Source: JAZKHT01 sp040385245
GTDB lineage: Bacteria > Pseudomonadota > Alphaproteobacteria > Rhodobacterales > Rhodobacteraceae
Assembly: GCA_040385245.1 (NCBI GenBank)
Contig: JAZKHT010000003.1
Coordinates: 124,001 to 188,000 of the forward strand
DNA: 64,000 nucleotides
Reading direction: 5' to 3'
Part shown: positions 27,640 through 36,877 of the stretch, one piece after another
Numbering within the stretch: position 1 is the first letter of the stretch
Layout: every line of letters starts with the position of its first letter
Made by a program: the position numbers and the translations under genes
The notes under the pieces: model-generated
Told to the model about the DNA's origin: nothing
The model's input: the letters and a program-made list of their open reading frames with translations, nothing else
Databases searched by the model: none

Positions 27640-28440
27640 TCAGCCCCCGACCGGCAGGGGCAGGACAAGATCGACCAGCATGATCACCACCGTCGCCCCG
27701 ATCAGTGCATCGAACCGGTCCAGCACACCCCCATGGCCGGGGATCAGGCGCGAGGCATCCTTGACGCCCGCACGCCGCTTGATCCAGCTTTCGCCGATGT
27801 CGCCCAACTGCCCGGCCAGCGCGACCAGTGCCGAAAATGGCACCAGCACCCAGTCGCCGTTTCCGGTCAGAACAAAGCCCAGCCCCACCAGCGCCGCCCC
27901 GATCCACCCGGCCACGGTGCCCGACCACGTCTTTTTCGGGCTGACGGCGGGCCAGAACTTCGGCCCCCCCAGCGTGCGCCCGGCGAAATAGCCCATGACG
28001 TCCGACGCGACGACAACAAGGATCAGCCAGATGATCGCGGTAATCCCGCCTGCCAGCCGCAACTCGATCAGGCCAAAGCCCGCGATCATGATCGCCGCCG
28101 CATAGACGGCGGCAATCCGGCGGTCCCGCCGTGGCGTCAGTGCCAGCGCCAGTGATGGCACCAGCAGAAACGCGGGCGCTATCCCCGATTGCAGCACCAG
28201 TGCCGCCAGCAGCGACACAGCGCCCACGGCCCCCATCGCAAGCGGCGTCTTGCGCCGCGCCGGGGCGGTCATCGCGGCCAGTTCCCAGACCATGACCCCT
28301 GTCAGCACGATCACCAACGCCGCCATCGGTGTGCCGCCCAGCCAGATTTCCGCCGCCCCGACCACAACCATCACCACGGCAGACAGCACGCGCTTGCGCA
28401 GATCGGACCAGCGCCCAGGGTCGGCGGGGGCATCCGTCAT
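27640..28440 (-). CDS. cdsA: Phosphatidate cytidylyltransferase
   Basis: Makes CDP-diacylglycerol for phospholipids at the inner membrane. The 266-residue protein is mostly hydrophobic helices and ends with the CDP-alcohol signature: KRRAGVKDASRLIPGHGGVLDRFDALI, here cited as KDASRLIPGHGGVLDRFD. SPKKTWSGTVAG is also family-typical. The start at 28440 overlaps uppS by four bases; the open frame upstream runs antisense-like through uppS and is ignored. Confidence 0.94.
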   Translation of the reverse strand: MTDAPADPGRWSDLRKRVLSAVVMVVVGAAEIWLGGTPMAALVIVLTGVMVWELAAMTAPARRKTPLAMGAVGAVSLLAALVLQSGIAPAFLLVPSLALALTPRRDRRIAAVYAAAIMIAGFGLIELRLAGGITAIIWLILVVVASDVMGYFAGRTLGGPKFWPAVSPKKTWSGTVAGWIGAALVGLGFVLTGNGDWVLVPFSALVALAGQLGDIGESWIKRRAGVKDASRLIPGHGGVLDRFDALIGATVVIMLVDLVLPLPVGG

Positions 28441-29180
28441 GCGGTGGCGACCCCACCGAACCGGCGTTCCCGGTTGCCGAAACGGGCGACGATGGCCGCC
28501 AGTTCCTCTTTGCTGAAATCGGGCCACAGGGTCGGGGTGAATTCCCATTCCGCATAGGCGCATTGCCAGGGCAGAAAGTTGGATGTCCGCGTTTCGCCAC
28601 TGGTGCGGATGACCAGATCGGGGTCTGGCAGATCGCCGGTGTCCAGACGGGTGGAAATCAGCGCCTCGGTCACGGCGGCGGGGGCAAGTGTGCCTGCGGC
28701 CACATCGGCGGCAATGCCGCGCATGGTGCGGGTCAATTCGTCCCGTCCGCCATAGTTGATCGCAACGGTCAGGTGCAGCCGGTTCAGCCCCGCTGTCCGC
28801 GCCTCGATCCCGGCCATCATGCGCTGCAACTTGGCGTCCAGTCTGCTGCGGTCACCGATAAAGCGCAGGCGAACCCCTTCGGCGGCCAGACGGTCTGCCT
28901 CTCGTTCGATGTAGCGCGCAAAGATCGCCATCAGCCCCAACACCTCTTCGGTGGAGCGTTTCCAGTTCTCGGTCGAAAAGGCGTAGATCGTCAGCCAGCG
29001 GATGCCGAGATCAGGGCAGGCGCGCACGATCTCGCGCACCCGTTCGGCACCGCTGCGGTGCCCGACCAGACGGGGCCAGCCCCGTTGGGTGGCCCAGCGG
29101 CCATTTCCGTCCATGACAATGGCCACATGCTCCGCCGGGCGGAGGGGCAGCTTTTGATCGCGCGTTTCGGTTGCGGCCAA
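28437..29180 (-). CDS. uppS: Di-trans,poly-cis-decaprenylcistransferase (undecaprenyl diphosphate synthase)
   Basis: Condenses isopentenyl units onto farnesyl diphosphate to make the C55 carrier used for peptidoglycan and O-polysaccharide. The 247-residue protein has HVAIVMDGNGRWATQRG with the catalytic Asp, the GHRSGAERVREIV helix, FSTENWKRS, and the C-terminal PDLVIRTSGETRTSNFLPWQ. Dxr upstream in the pathway lies two genes away. Confidence 0.96.
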   Translation of the reverse strand: MAATETRDQKLPLRPAEHVAIVMDGNGRWATQRGWPRLVGHRSGAERVREIVRACPDLGIRWLTIYAFSTENWKRSTEEVLGLMAIFARYIEREADRLAAEGVRLRFIGDRSRLDAKLQRMMAGIEARTAGLNRLHLTVAINYGGRDELTRTMRGIAADVAAGTLAPAAVTEALISTRLDTGDLPDPDLVIRTSGETRTSNFLPWQCAYAEWEFTPTLWPDFSKEELAAIVARFGNRERRFGGVATA

Positions 29181-29214
29181 AGCCTGAACCCCTTCAACCC
29201 AGATGTGCAGGCGG

Positions 29215-29781
29215 TCAGACCTGCATGATTTCCTGCTGTTTGCCGTCCAGCGCCTTGTCGACAGCAGCGATGAACTTGTCGGTCAGTTCCTGCACCTCTT
29301 CGGACCACATCTTCTGGTCGTCTTCGGACATGCCTGCGGCCTTGGCCTTCTTGATCTGGTCCATGCCGTCGCGGCGCACGTTGCGGATCGCGACCTTGGC
29401 GCTTTCGGCATAGCCAGCGGCGACCTTGGTCAACTGTTTGCGGCGCTCTTCGTTCAATTCGGGGATCGGCAGGCGGATCAGGGGGCCATCGACGACCGGA
29501 TTGATGCCAATGCCCGAATCGCGGATCGCACGTTCGACCTTGGACACCATCGCCTTGTCCCAGACGTTGATCACCACCATGCGCGGTTCTGGCACGTTCA
29601 CCGTGCCCACCTGATTGATCGGCGTCATCTGGCCGTAGGATTCCACCATGATCGGATCCAGGATCGCGGCCGAGGCGCGCCCCGTCCGCAACGAGCCGAA
29701 TTCGGACTTCAGCGCGTTCATCGCCCCGTCCATGCGCCGCTGGATGGCGTCGAGATCAATGTCGAGATCGTCTTGCGACAT
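29215..29781 (-). CDS. frr: Ribosome recycling factor
   Basis: Splits post-termination ribosomes with EF-G. Normal length (188 residues) with the conserved RTGRASAAILDPIMVESYG segment, TPINQVGTVNVPEPR, and RRDGMDQIKKAKAAGMSEDD. GGAGACCACCG precedes the ATG. It follows pyrH, the usual order in many bacteria. Confidence 0.97.
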   Translation of the reverse strand: MSQDDLDIDLDAIQRRMDGAMNALKSEFGSLRTGRASAAILDPIMVESYGQMTPINQVGTVNVPEPRMVVINVWDKAMVSKVERAIRDSGIGINPVVDGPLIRLPIPELNEERRKQLTKVAAGYAESAKVAIRNVRRDGMDQIKKAKAAGMSEDDQKMWSEEVQELTDKFIAAVDKALDGKQQEIMQV

Positions 29782-29892
29782 CGGTGGTCTCCTTCTTTCC
29801 GTACCGGCCCCTGCGGGCCGTTTCCCCGTCTATAGCAGAGCGTTGCCCGCGCGGTATAGGTGCTGCGGCCTATACCCTACACGCGAAATTGC

Positions 29893-30627
29893 CTAGCCAT
29901 GAACCCGCGTATAGGTGCCCTGACCCGAAAGGATACCCCGGAACCCCCCCGGTTCATCCAACGAGAACACGATGATCGGCAGGTCATTGTCACGGGCCAG
30001 TGCGATGGCCGAGGCGTCCATGACGCCCAGATGCTGCTGCAACACCTCGTCATAGGTGACGGTGTCATAACGTTTGGCATCGGCGTGTTTCTTGGGGTCC
30101 TTGTCATAGACCCCGTCCACCTTTGTGCCCTTGAAGATCGCCTGACAGGCCATTTCGTTGGCGCGCAGGGTGGCTGCGGTGTCGGTGGTGAAATAGGGGT
30201 TGCCGGTGCCTGCGGCAAAAATGCAGACGCGCTTTTTCTCAAGGTGCCGTACGGCGCGGCGGCGGATGTAGGGTTCGCAGACCTGATCCATCGGGATTGC
30301 GCTGATGACGCGGGTAAAGACGCCGATCTGTTCCAGCGCCGACTGCATGGCCAGCGCGTTCATCACCGTGGCCAGCATCCCCATGTAGTCGGCCGTGGTG
30401 CGTTCCATCCCTTGGGCCGATCCGGCAAGGCCGCGAAAGATGTTGCCCCCGCCAATGACCATGCAGATCTCCACCCCCATGTCGCGGACCGACTTCACCT
30501 CGTGCGCGATGCGCTGGACGGTGGGCGGATGCAGGCCATATCCCAGATCGCCCATCAGCGCCTCGCCCGAGATTTTCAGCATCACGCGGCTGTAAGTGAC
30601 CGATGGCTCTGCGCTCGGTTTCGACAT
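29893..30627 (-). CDS. pyrH: Uridylate kinase (UMP kinase)
   Basis: Phosphorylates UMP to UDP; hexameric, allosterically regulated. The 244-residue amino-acid-kinase-fold protein contains MLKISGEALMG, VIGGGNIFRG, TADYMGMLATVMNALA and AAGTGNPYFTTDTAA. First gene of the pyrH-frr-uppS-cdsA-dxr-rseP series; the usual tsf and rpsB are not next to it. Divergent from miaA. Confidence 0.96.
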   Translation of the reverse strand: MSKPSAEPSVTYSRVMLKISGEALMGDLGYGLHPPTVQRIAHEVKSVRDMGVEICMVIGGGNIFRGLAGSAQGMERTTADYMGMLATVMNALAMQSALEQIGVFTRVISAIPMDQVCEPYIRRRAVRHLEKKRVCIFAAGTGNPYFTTDTAATLRANEMACQAIFKGTKVDGVYDKDPKKHADAKRYDTVTYDEVLQQHLGVMDASAIALARDNDLPIIVFSLDEPGGFRGILSGQGTYTRVHG

Positions 30628-30738
30628 GGGTGGCCCCGCTTTTCGGATTGGTGTTTATCTGGCGCGCAAAATGTCGGAAAACGGCGGCGGGTTCAACGGT
30701 GGATCGGCAAAAGCCGACGGACGTGCCTTTTGCCGGCA

Positions 30739-30794
30739 CCGGGGGGTTTCACACCCCCCGGACCCCCCGTGGGATATTTCTGGAAAGAGGAAGG
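30739..30794 (+). repeat. Intergenic GC-hairpin repeat, copy 2
   Basis: CCGGGGGGTTTCACACCCCC hairpin, then GACCCCCCGTGGGATATTTC and GGAAAGAGGAAGG. Same composition and order as 11837-11884. Its AGAGGAAGG end is placed where the miaA ribosome site should be. Confidence 0.62.
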
Positions 30795-30799
30795 GCATT

Positions 30800-31669
30800 T
30801 TGGGGTTGCTGGACACCATATCGCGCGAGGCGCCGGTTCTGATCGCGGGGCCGACGGCATCGGGCAAATCCGGGTTGGCGATGGAGCTGGCTGCGCGGGA
30901 TGGCAGGGTAATCGTCAATGCTGATGCCTTGCAGGTGTATGGGTGCTGGCGCGTGCTGACCGCGCGCCCGTCAGGGGTGGACGAGGCTGCGGTGCCGCAC
31001 GCCCTTTATGGCCATATCGGGCGGGATCAGCTATATTCCGTGGGTCATTGGCTGCGCGAGGTGGCGCGTTTTCTGGACCGGCCCGTGGTGATCGTCGGGG
31101 GGACGGGGCTGTATTTCAGCGCGCTGACAACCGGGTTGGCCGAGATCCCGCCCACCCCGGACGAGGTGCGCGCGACGGCGGACGCCCGGCGGTTGGGCGA
31201 AGGGATCGGCGGCATGCTCGCAGAACTGGACGCCGACACCGCCGCCCGCATCGACCGGCAGAACCCCGCCCGCGTCCAGCGCGCGTGGGAGGTGTTGCAG
31301 GCCACCGGTCGGGGGCTGGCTGTCTGGCAGGCCGAAACGGCGGCCCCCCTGATGCCGCTGGACCGGGCCGAGGCGCTGGTGATCCGTCCGCAGGTCGATT
31401 GGCTGAACGCCCGGATCGACACGCGGTTTGACGCGATGATGGGGCTGGGCGCGCTGGACGAGGTGCAGGCAGAGCTGCCGTTCTGGCAGCCTGACCGCCC
31501 TTCGGCCCGTGCCATTGGTGCACCGGAACTGGTGGCGCATCTGCGCGGGCAGATGTCGCTGGACGACAGCATCGCGGAAGCTAAATTATCATCCCGGCAA
31601 TATGCCAAGCGGCAGAGGACGTGGTTCCGGTCGCGCATGGCGGGGTGGCGCGCGATTTCCCTTCCATAA
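30800..31669 (+). CDS. miaA: tRNA dimethylallyltransferase
   Basis: Transfers a dimethylallyl group to N6 of adenosine-37 in tRNAs reading UNN codons. The P-loop AGPTASGKSGLAMEL is at residues about 15-30; NADALQVYGCWRVLTARPS and VGGTGLYFSALT follow. No ATG lies near; I propose TTG at 30800, which follows AGAGGAAGGGCAT, giving 289 residues. The end is KRQRTWFRSRM, a typical MiaA C-terminus. The ribosome site appears to be supplied by the intergenic repeat. Confidence 0.9.
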   Translation: MGLLDTISREAPVLIAGPTASGKSGLAMELAARDGRVIVNADALQVYGCWRVLTARPSGVDEAAVPHALYGHIGRDQLYSVGHWLREVARFLDRPVVIVGGTGLYFSALTTGLAEIPPTPDEVRATADARRLGEGIGGMLAELDADTAARIDRQNPARVQRAWEVLQATGRGLAVWQAETAAPLMPLDRAEALVIRPQVDWLNARIDTRFDAMMGLGALDEVQAELPFWQPDRPSARAIGAPELVAHLRGQMSLDDSIAEAKLSSRQYAKRQRTWFRSRMAGWRAISLP

Positions 31670-31696
31670 GTCCACGGCGACGCAGCACTCCAAAAG

Positions 31697-31728
31697 TTAT
31701 CAACAGGTGCCGATCGATCTGTGGATAA
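31697..31728. promoter_or_regulatory. Pair of DnaA-box-like sites
   Basis: TTATCAACA (31697-31705, one mismatch) and TGTGGATAA (31720-31728, the exact complement of consensus TTATCCACA) in opposite orientation, 14 bases apart, between the miaA stop and an AraC-type gene. Confidence 0.5.
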
Positions 31729-31812
31729 CTCAGTCGATTTGACATTTTTTCACTTGGGGCGCGCAGGTGGCACGCGCTATGATGCGTGAAGGTCAGACCG
31801 GAACCCCTTTGA

Positions 31813-32622
31813 ATGAAATCCCAATCCCTGCCCACGCCGCAACCGTCACAGGCGCGTCTTGTTGCGATTCCCCGGCTTGCCGCCGGGGGCCGCTGGCGGG
31901 TGGAAGCGATGCGCGCCCTGTCGGAACCGTTGCTGCTGTGGTTCACCAAAGGTCAGGGACGAATCACCATCGCCGGGGTCACGCGGGGCTATACCGCCCA
32001 TAACGCCGTCTTTATCCCCGCCGGGGTCATGCACGGGTTCGAGGTCGGGCCGCAGGTCTTTGGCACCGCCGTGTTCTTTGGCCGCGACTGCACGATCCCC
32101 CTGCCCGCCACCCCGCAGCTTTTGCGAATCCGCGAGGTGCATGCCCAGCAAGAAGTGAACGTCGTGCTGGACATGATCCTGCGAGAGATGAATTCGGACA
32201 GCCCGGCGCATGACCGCGCATCCCGGCATTACATGGGGCTTTTGGGCGTCTGGCTGGAACGTCAGACCGCGCGCGCCGCGTCCGAGGCACCAAAGCCGGA
32301 TGCCGCCCGCCGCCTTGTGGCGCGCTATACCGCCCTGCTGGAACGGGAATTCCGCAGCGGTCTGGGGGTGGGTGATCTGGCCGAGGCGCTGGGGGTCACA
32401 TCAACCCACCTGACACGGTGCTGCAAGCAGACCTGCGGCCGGTCGGCGATATCCTTGCTGCAGGACCGCCGCATATTCGAGGCGCGACGCCTGTTGTCTG
32501 AAACCGACATGCCGGTCGGTCGGATCGGGGAAAGTCTGGGCTTTGCTTCTGCGGCCTATTTCACCCGTGCATTCCAGCATCTGACTGGAAAATCCCCTAC
32601 AGCCTTTCGCCGCGCGCCCTGA
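31813..32622 (+). CDS. AraC family transcriptional regulator
   Basis: A 269-residue protein with an N-terminal cupin-like sensor region (residues about 25-110; AVFIPAGVMHGFEV) and a C-terminal double helix-turn-helix (residues about 170-266; LAEALGVTSTHLTRCCKQ and IGESLGFASAAYFTRAFQ). Ends in GKSPTAFRRAP, typical of the family. It is upstream of, and codirectional with, a peptide-type ABC importer, 245 bases away; control of that importer is possible but unproven. Start at 31813 (ATG); ribosome site is weak. Confidence 0.9.
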   Translation: MKSQSLPTPQPSQARLVAIPRLAAGGRWRVEAMRALSEPLLLWFTKGQGRITIAGVTRGYTAHNAVFIPAGVMHGFEVGPQVFGTAVFFGRDCTIPLPATPQLLRIREVHAQQEVNVVLDMILREMNSDSPAHDRASRHYMGLLGVWLERQTARAASEAPKPDAARRLVARYTALLEREFRSGLGVGDLAEALGVTSTHLTRCCKQTCGRSAISLLQDRRIFEARRLLSETDMPVGRIGESLGFASAAYFTRAFQHLTGKSPTAFRRAP

Positions 32623-32867
32623 ACGGCTAAGGTAGGGACAACCGCAGGAAGACTGCGGCGGGTTCTGTCGCAAACAGATCACGGACTGCCGAAACCAAGC
32701 GTTGACGCACCGACCAAAAAAATGCGGAATGGAGGGGTGAAGTCCGCACCCCATGCGCACTTCGGCCCGGCCTGCCCCTGTGGCGCGGCCAGCCGGACTG
32801 TGGAACCAGCGGTTGCGACTGCCACCAAATACAACGAAGGCATTTGCCTGACAGGGAGACCGATATA

Positions 32868-34502
32868 ATGACCGATACCAACACGGCAGCCATCCATCCG
32901 GCGGCCCTCATGTACGCTGAAGAGGCCCACAAGGGTCTGATCAGCCGCCGTGAATTCCTTTCCCGCACCACGGCGCTGGGCGTCAGCGCGGCTGTTGCCT
33001 ATGGCCTGATTGGCCTGCCCACCCCTGCAAAGGCGCAAGACGCCCCGGTTGGCGGCAAGCTGCGCGTCGCGATGGAAGTCAAGGCCCAGAAAGACCCGCG
33101 CACCGCCGATTGGCCGCATATTGCCAACGTCTACCGCGGCTGGCTGGAATACCTGATTCAGTACAACCCCGATGGCACCTTCGAAGGCCGCCTGCTGGAA
33201 AGCTGGGAAGCCAACGCCGACGCCACCGAATACACACTGAAGGTTCGCCCCGGTGTGATGTGGAACAACGGTGATGCCTTCACCGCCGATGACGTCGTGC
33301 GCATGTTCACCCGCTGGACCGACAGCAAGGTCGAAGGCAACGCCATGGCGTCGCGCTTCCTGGGTCTGGTCGATGAAGCGACCGGCGCGCTGCGCGATGG
33401 TTCGGTCGTCAAGGTTGACGACATGACCGTCAAGCTGGCGATGTCACTGTCTGACGTGGCCGTTGTGGCAAACCTTGCCGACTATCCGGCCGCCGTGGTC
33501 CATTCGTCTTATGTCGACGGGTCCGATCCGTCGACCACGCCGGTCGGCACCGGGCCTTATGTCCCGCAAGAGGTGGCCGTTGGTCAGCGCGCCATTCTGG
33601 TCCGCGCCCCAAACCACACCTGGTGGGGTGGCACCGCACCGCTGGACGAGATCCACTACATCGACTTTGGCACCGATCCGGCTGCCATGGTGGCCCTTGC
33701 AGGTTCCGACGAGGTGGATTGCAACTACGAATCGACCGGCGAGTTCATCGACATCCTCGATGGCATGGGCTGGAAGAAATACGAGGCCGTGACGGCATCG
33801 ACCATCTGCGTGCGGATGAACTCGGCCAATGGCGATCTGTACAAGGACAAGGCCGTGCGTCAGGCCATCCAGAAGGCAGTCGATCCGGCGGTCGTGCTGG
33901 AACTGGGCTATAACGGCCTTGGCACCACAGCGGAAAACCACCATGCCTGCCCGGTTCACCCGGAATACGCCAAGATTCCGGCGCAGACCATCGATCCGGC
34001 TGGCCTGAAGCCCGCCCTCGAAGCGGCCGGTCTGGCCGACACCGAGCTGGAGCTGATCTCGCTCGATGACGGTTGGGAAGCGGCGACGACGGATGCGGTG
34101 GCGGCACAACTGCGCGACGCCGGTGCCAACATCAAGCGGACGGTGATGCCTGGTTCCACCTTCTGGAACGACTGGCAGAAGTTCCCCTTCTCGTCCACCA
34201 CCTGGAACCACCGCCCGCTGGCGGTGCAGAACATGTCGCTTGCCTATACCTCGACAGGGTCGTGGAACGAAACCGGGATGGCGAACGCCGACTTTGACGC
34301 CGCCATGGCGCAGGCGCTGTCGCTGGCCGATGCCGATGCCCGGCGCGAAGTGATGGTCACGCTTGAGACGATCCTTCAGGACGAAGGCTATATCATCCAG
34401 CCGTTCTGGCGGTCGCTGTATCGTCACGCCAAAGAGGGCGTGAATGTCGACATGCACCCGTCGTTCGAGCATCACCACTACAAGTGGTCGATCACTGCTT
34501 GA
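32868..34502 (+). CDS. ABC transporter substrate-binding protein, peptide/nickel family 5
   Basis: Periplasmic receptor of a DppA/OppA-type importer, 544 residues. The N-terminus carries a twin-arginine signal (SRREFLSRTTALGVSAAVAY, residues about 25-44, then AKAQ), so it is probably exported folded by Tat. The family-5 core includes LLESWEANADATEYTLKVRP and FTADDVVRMF. Ligand unknown; di- or oligopeptides are the default for this family. ATG at 32868 follows AGGGAGA. It starts the operon continued by two permeases and a fused ATPase. Confidence 0.93.
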   Translation: MTDTNTAAIHPAALMYAEEAHKGLISRREFLSRTTALGVSAAVAYGLIGLPTPAKAQDAPVGGKLRVAMEVKAQKDPRTADWPHIANVYRGWLEYLIQYNPDGTFEGRLLESWEANADATEYTLKVRPGVMWNNGDAFTADDVVRMFTRWTDSKVEGNAMASRFLGLVDEATGALRDGSVVKVDDMTVKLAMSLSDVAVVANLADYPAAVVHSSYVDGSDPSTTPVGTGPYVPQEVAVGQRAILVRAPNHTWWGGTAPLDEIHYIDFGTDPAAMVALAGSDEVDCNYESTGEFIDILDGMGWKKYEAVTASTICVRMNSANGDLYKDKAVRQAIQKAVDPAVVLELGYNGLGTTAENHHACPVHPEYAKIPAQTIDPAGLKPALEAAGLADTELELISLDDGWEAATTDAVAAQLRDAGANIKRTVMPGSTFWNDWQKFPFSSTTWNHRPLAVQNMSLAYTSTGSWNETGMANADFDAAMAQALSLADADARREVMVTLETILQDEGYIIQPFWRSLYRHAKEGVNVDMHPSFEHHHYKWSITA

Positions 34503-34617
34503 TCTGGTCTGATCGGTAACGGGGTGCGCGGCCACGCGCCGCGCATCCCCATTCGCCACTTTCGCAGCCCGCTGTGCGCCGCAACCTTGCCGTTCTCTGC
34601 AAGGGAAGGAACAACCC

Positions 34618-35703
34618 ATGTTCAGATTTGTCCTTCGCCGGATCGGCGTGATGCTGTTGACCGCACTGGTCCTGACATTCGTCGTCTTCTACCTGACCAA
34701 CCTGCCGCCGAACCTTGAAAAACTCGCCCGCACCGAAGGGTCGGTCCGCATGTCCGAAGAATCGGTCGGCCGCTGGATCGAACAGAACGGCCATGGCGGG
34801 TCGGTCTTTGCCCGATACGGCGAATGGCTGGGCGTGCTGCCCGGCTGGGTGCGCACCGATGACAAAGGGGTCACCCGGGGCCGCTGCATCGACGACGGGG
34901 TGACGGCCGAAAATGCCCCCCGCTTTTGCGGCATCTTTCAGGGCGACTGGGGCTTTTCCACCGTGTTCAAGGAACCGGTGCTGACCACGCTTGGCGCAAA
35001 ACTGGGTGCCACGGGCTATCTGATGCTGGCCGTGATGCTGGTGATGGTGCCTGCATCCTTGCTGCTGGGCGTGCTGTCGGGGATGCGCGAAGGGTCGCGC
35101 ACCGACCGGGTTCTGTCCACCATCGCCATCGCCACCACAGCGACCCCCGAATATGTCTCGGGCGTCATTCTGGTCGCGCTGTTCGCCTCGGCCACGGTGG
35201 GTCTGTCGCCGCTGCTGGCGGAATGGGGCTGGATCGAAGGGCGGACGCTGTTTCTGGGCACCGCCACATCGGCCATAGATGACATCACCTTCTGGAATTT
35301 CACCCTGCCGGTGATGACCATCGCGCTTTATGGCATCGGCTATATCGCCCGCATGACCCGCGCCTCGATGACCGAGGTGATGACACAGCAATACATCCGC
35401 ACCGCCCGGCTGAAGGGCGTCGGCTTCGGTCAGGTCGTGATGCGCCACGCCCTGCGCAATGCGCTGATCGCGCCCTTTACCGTCATCATGCTGCAATTCC
35501 CCTGGCTGCTGAACGGCGTCGTCATTGTGGAGACGCTGTTCAACTACAAAGGCTTCGGCTGGACATTGGTTCAGGCCGCAGGCAACAACGACATCGAGAT
35601 GCTGCTGGCCTGTTCCGTGGTCGCCGTCATCGTGGTGCTGATCACCCAGCTCATATCCGACATCGGCTATGTTTTCCTCAACCCCCGCATCCGCCTTGCC
35701 TGA
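34618..35703 (+). CDS. ABC transporter permease, DppB type
   Basis: Inner-membrane subunit, 361 residues, with a first transmembrane helix at the N-terminus, a long soluble loop (about residues 45-125) that holds a CIDDGVT...FCGIF cysteine pair, and a C-terminal permease core. The coupling EAA motif is GIGYIARMTRASMTEVMTQQ followed by TARLKGV. Begins after GGAAGGAAC and is followed six bases later by the second permease. Confidence 0.94.
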   Translation: MFRFVLRRIGVMLLTALVLTFVVFYLTNLPPNLEKLARTEGSVRMSEESVGRWIEQNGHGGSVFARYGEWLGVLPGWVRTDDKGVTRGRCIDDGVTAENAPRFCGIFQGDWGFSTVFKEPVLTTLGAKLGATGYLMLAVMLVMVPASLLLGVLSGMREGSRTDRVLSTIAIATTATPEYVSGVILVALFASATVGLSPLLAEWGWIEGRTLFLGTATSAIDDITFWNFTLPVMTIALYGIGYIARMTRASMTEVMTQQYIRTARLKGVGFGQVVMRHALRNALIAPFTVIMLQFPWLLNGVVIVETLFNYKGFGWTLVQAAGNNDIEMLLACSVVAVIVVLITQLISDIGYVFLNPRIRLA

Positions 35704-35709
35704 GGAGAA

Positions 35710-36870
35710 ATGATGGAAGACGCACTGTCCTGGGGCAGCATTTTCGCCAAGATCGTCGTGCAGTTCGTGCCGGTCTGGATCGCGCTGGTGCTGACCTTTT
35801 TCGTTTCCCTGCGCTATCGTCGACGGCTGGGCCTTTATGGCAAGCTGTTTGACAGCCCGGTGGGGATGTTCGGTTTTGGCATTGTGATGTTCTGGGTGTT
35901 CACAGCACTTTTTGCCGATCTGATCATCACCTTCGATCCGCTGGGCCAGTTGTCGGGGATGAAGAATTCGGTCCCCGGTTCGGTCGTCACCGGCACGACG
36001 GACCAATGGTATCTGCTGGGCGGTGACAGTCTTGCGCGCGATGTGTTCAGCCGCATGGTAATGGGCGCGCGGCGTGTGCTGGCGATTGCGCCCGCAGCCA
36101 CGGCGTTCGCCTTCATGGTGGGCATCACGCTCGGCCTGCCTGCGGGCTATTTCGGCGGGCGGCTCGATACGATCCTGTCTTTTGTCGCGAACCTGGTGCT
36201 GGCCTTTCCGGTGATCCTGCTGTTCTACCTGCTGGTCACCCCGGAAATCCGCGTGACGGGCATCCCGATCGTGCTGGCGGCGGTGTTGTTCATCTTTCCG
36301 ATCATCTTCCTGTCGATCCTTTGGAACAGCCGCTATTTCACCGACCCGCCGCGCCGGAACCTTTATGTCGGCATCACGCTGGTGATCGGCCTTTGGGCCT
36401 ATTCCGGCCTTGCCTTCAACATGGACCCGACCGGCATCTGGTCGATGGACCCCAACCTGTTGAACGTGTTCGTCTCGGTCGTGTTCGTGAACGCACCCAC
36501 CGTGTTCCGCATTGTGCGCGGCATCGTGATGGACCTGAAGGCGCGCGATTACGTCGCCGCCGGCCAGACCCGGGGTGAAAGCCCGTGGTACATCATGCTA
36601 TGGGAAATCTTGCCCAACGCGCGCGGGCCGCTGATCGTCGATTTCTGCCTGCGCATCGGCTATACCACCATCCTGTTGGGAACGCTGGGCTTTTTCGGGC
36701 TTGGCGTGTCACCGGAATCGCCCGACTGGGGATCGACCATCGACGATGGCCGCCGTCTGCTGTCGGTCTTTCCCCACCCCGCCGTGGTGCCCGCCCTGGC
36801 CTTGATGAGCCTGGTTCTGGGCCTGAACCTGCTGGCCGACGGCCTGCGCGAAGAAAGCATGAGGGATTAG
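35710..36870 (+). CDS. ABC transporter permease, DppC type
   Basis: Second channel subunit, 386 residues. Several extra hydrophobic stretches are seen around residues 15-70 and 150-220; the binding-protein-dependent transport core contains the EAA loop AAGQTRGESPWYIMLWEILPN and ends in a DDGR...LADGLRE pattern typical of DppC. GGAGAAATG precedes two adjacent ATGs (35710 and 35713). Followed by a small AT-richer ORF rather than directly by the ATPase. Confidence 0.93.
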   Translation: MMEDALSWGSIFAKIVVQFVPVWIALVLTFFVSLRYRRRLGLYGKLFDSPVGMFGFGIVMFWVFTALFADLIITFDPLGQLSGMKNSVPGSVVTGTTDQWYLLGGDSLARDVFSRMVMGARRVLAIAPAATAFAFMVGITLGLPAGYFGGRLDTILSFVANLVLAFPVILLFYLLVTPEIRVTGIPIVLAAVLFIFPIIFLSILWNSRYFTDPPRRNLYVGITLVIGLWAYSGLAFNMDPTGIWSMDPNLLNVFVSVVFVNAPTVFRIVRGIVMDLKARDYVAAGQTRGESPWYIMLWEILPNARGPLIVDFCLRIGYTTILLGTLGFFGLGVSPESPDWGSTIDDGRRLLSVFPHPAVVPALALMSLVLGLNLLADGLREESMRD

Positions 36871-36877
36871 TAAGAAA

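Noticed and set aside
29806..29820. GGCCC hairpin between frr and pyrH
   Set aside because: The minus-strand genes read through it and no U tract follows; too short to interpret.
32642..32658. Small hairpin CCGCAG-GAAGA-CTGCGG after the AraC-type gene considered as a terminator
   Set aside because: No uridine tract follows on either strand, so I do not call it a terminator.
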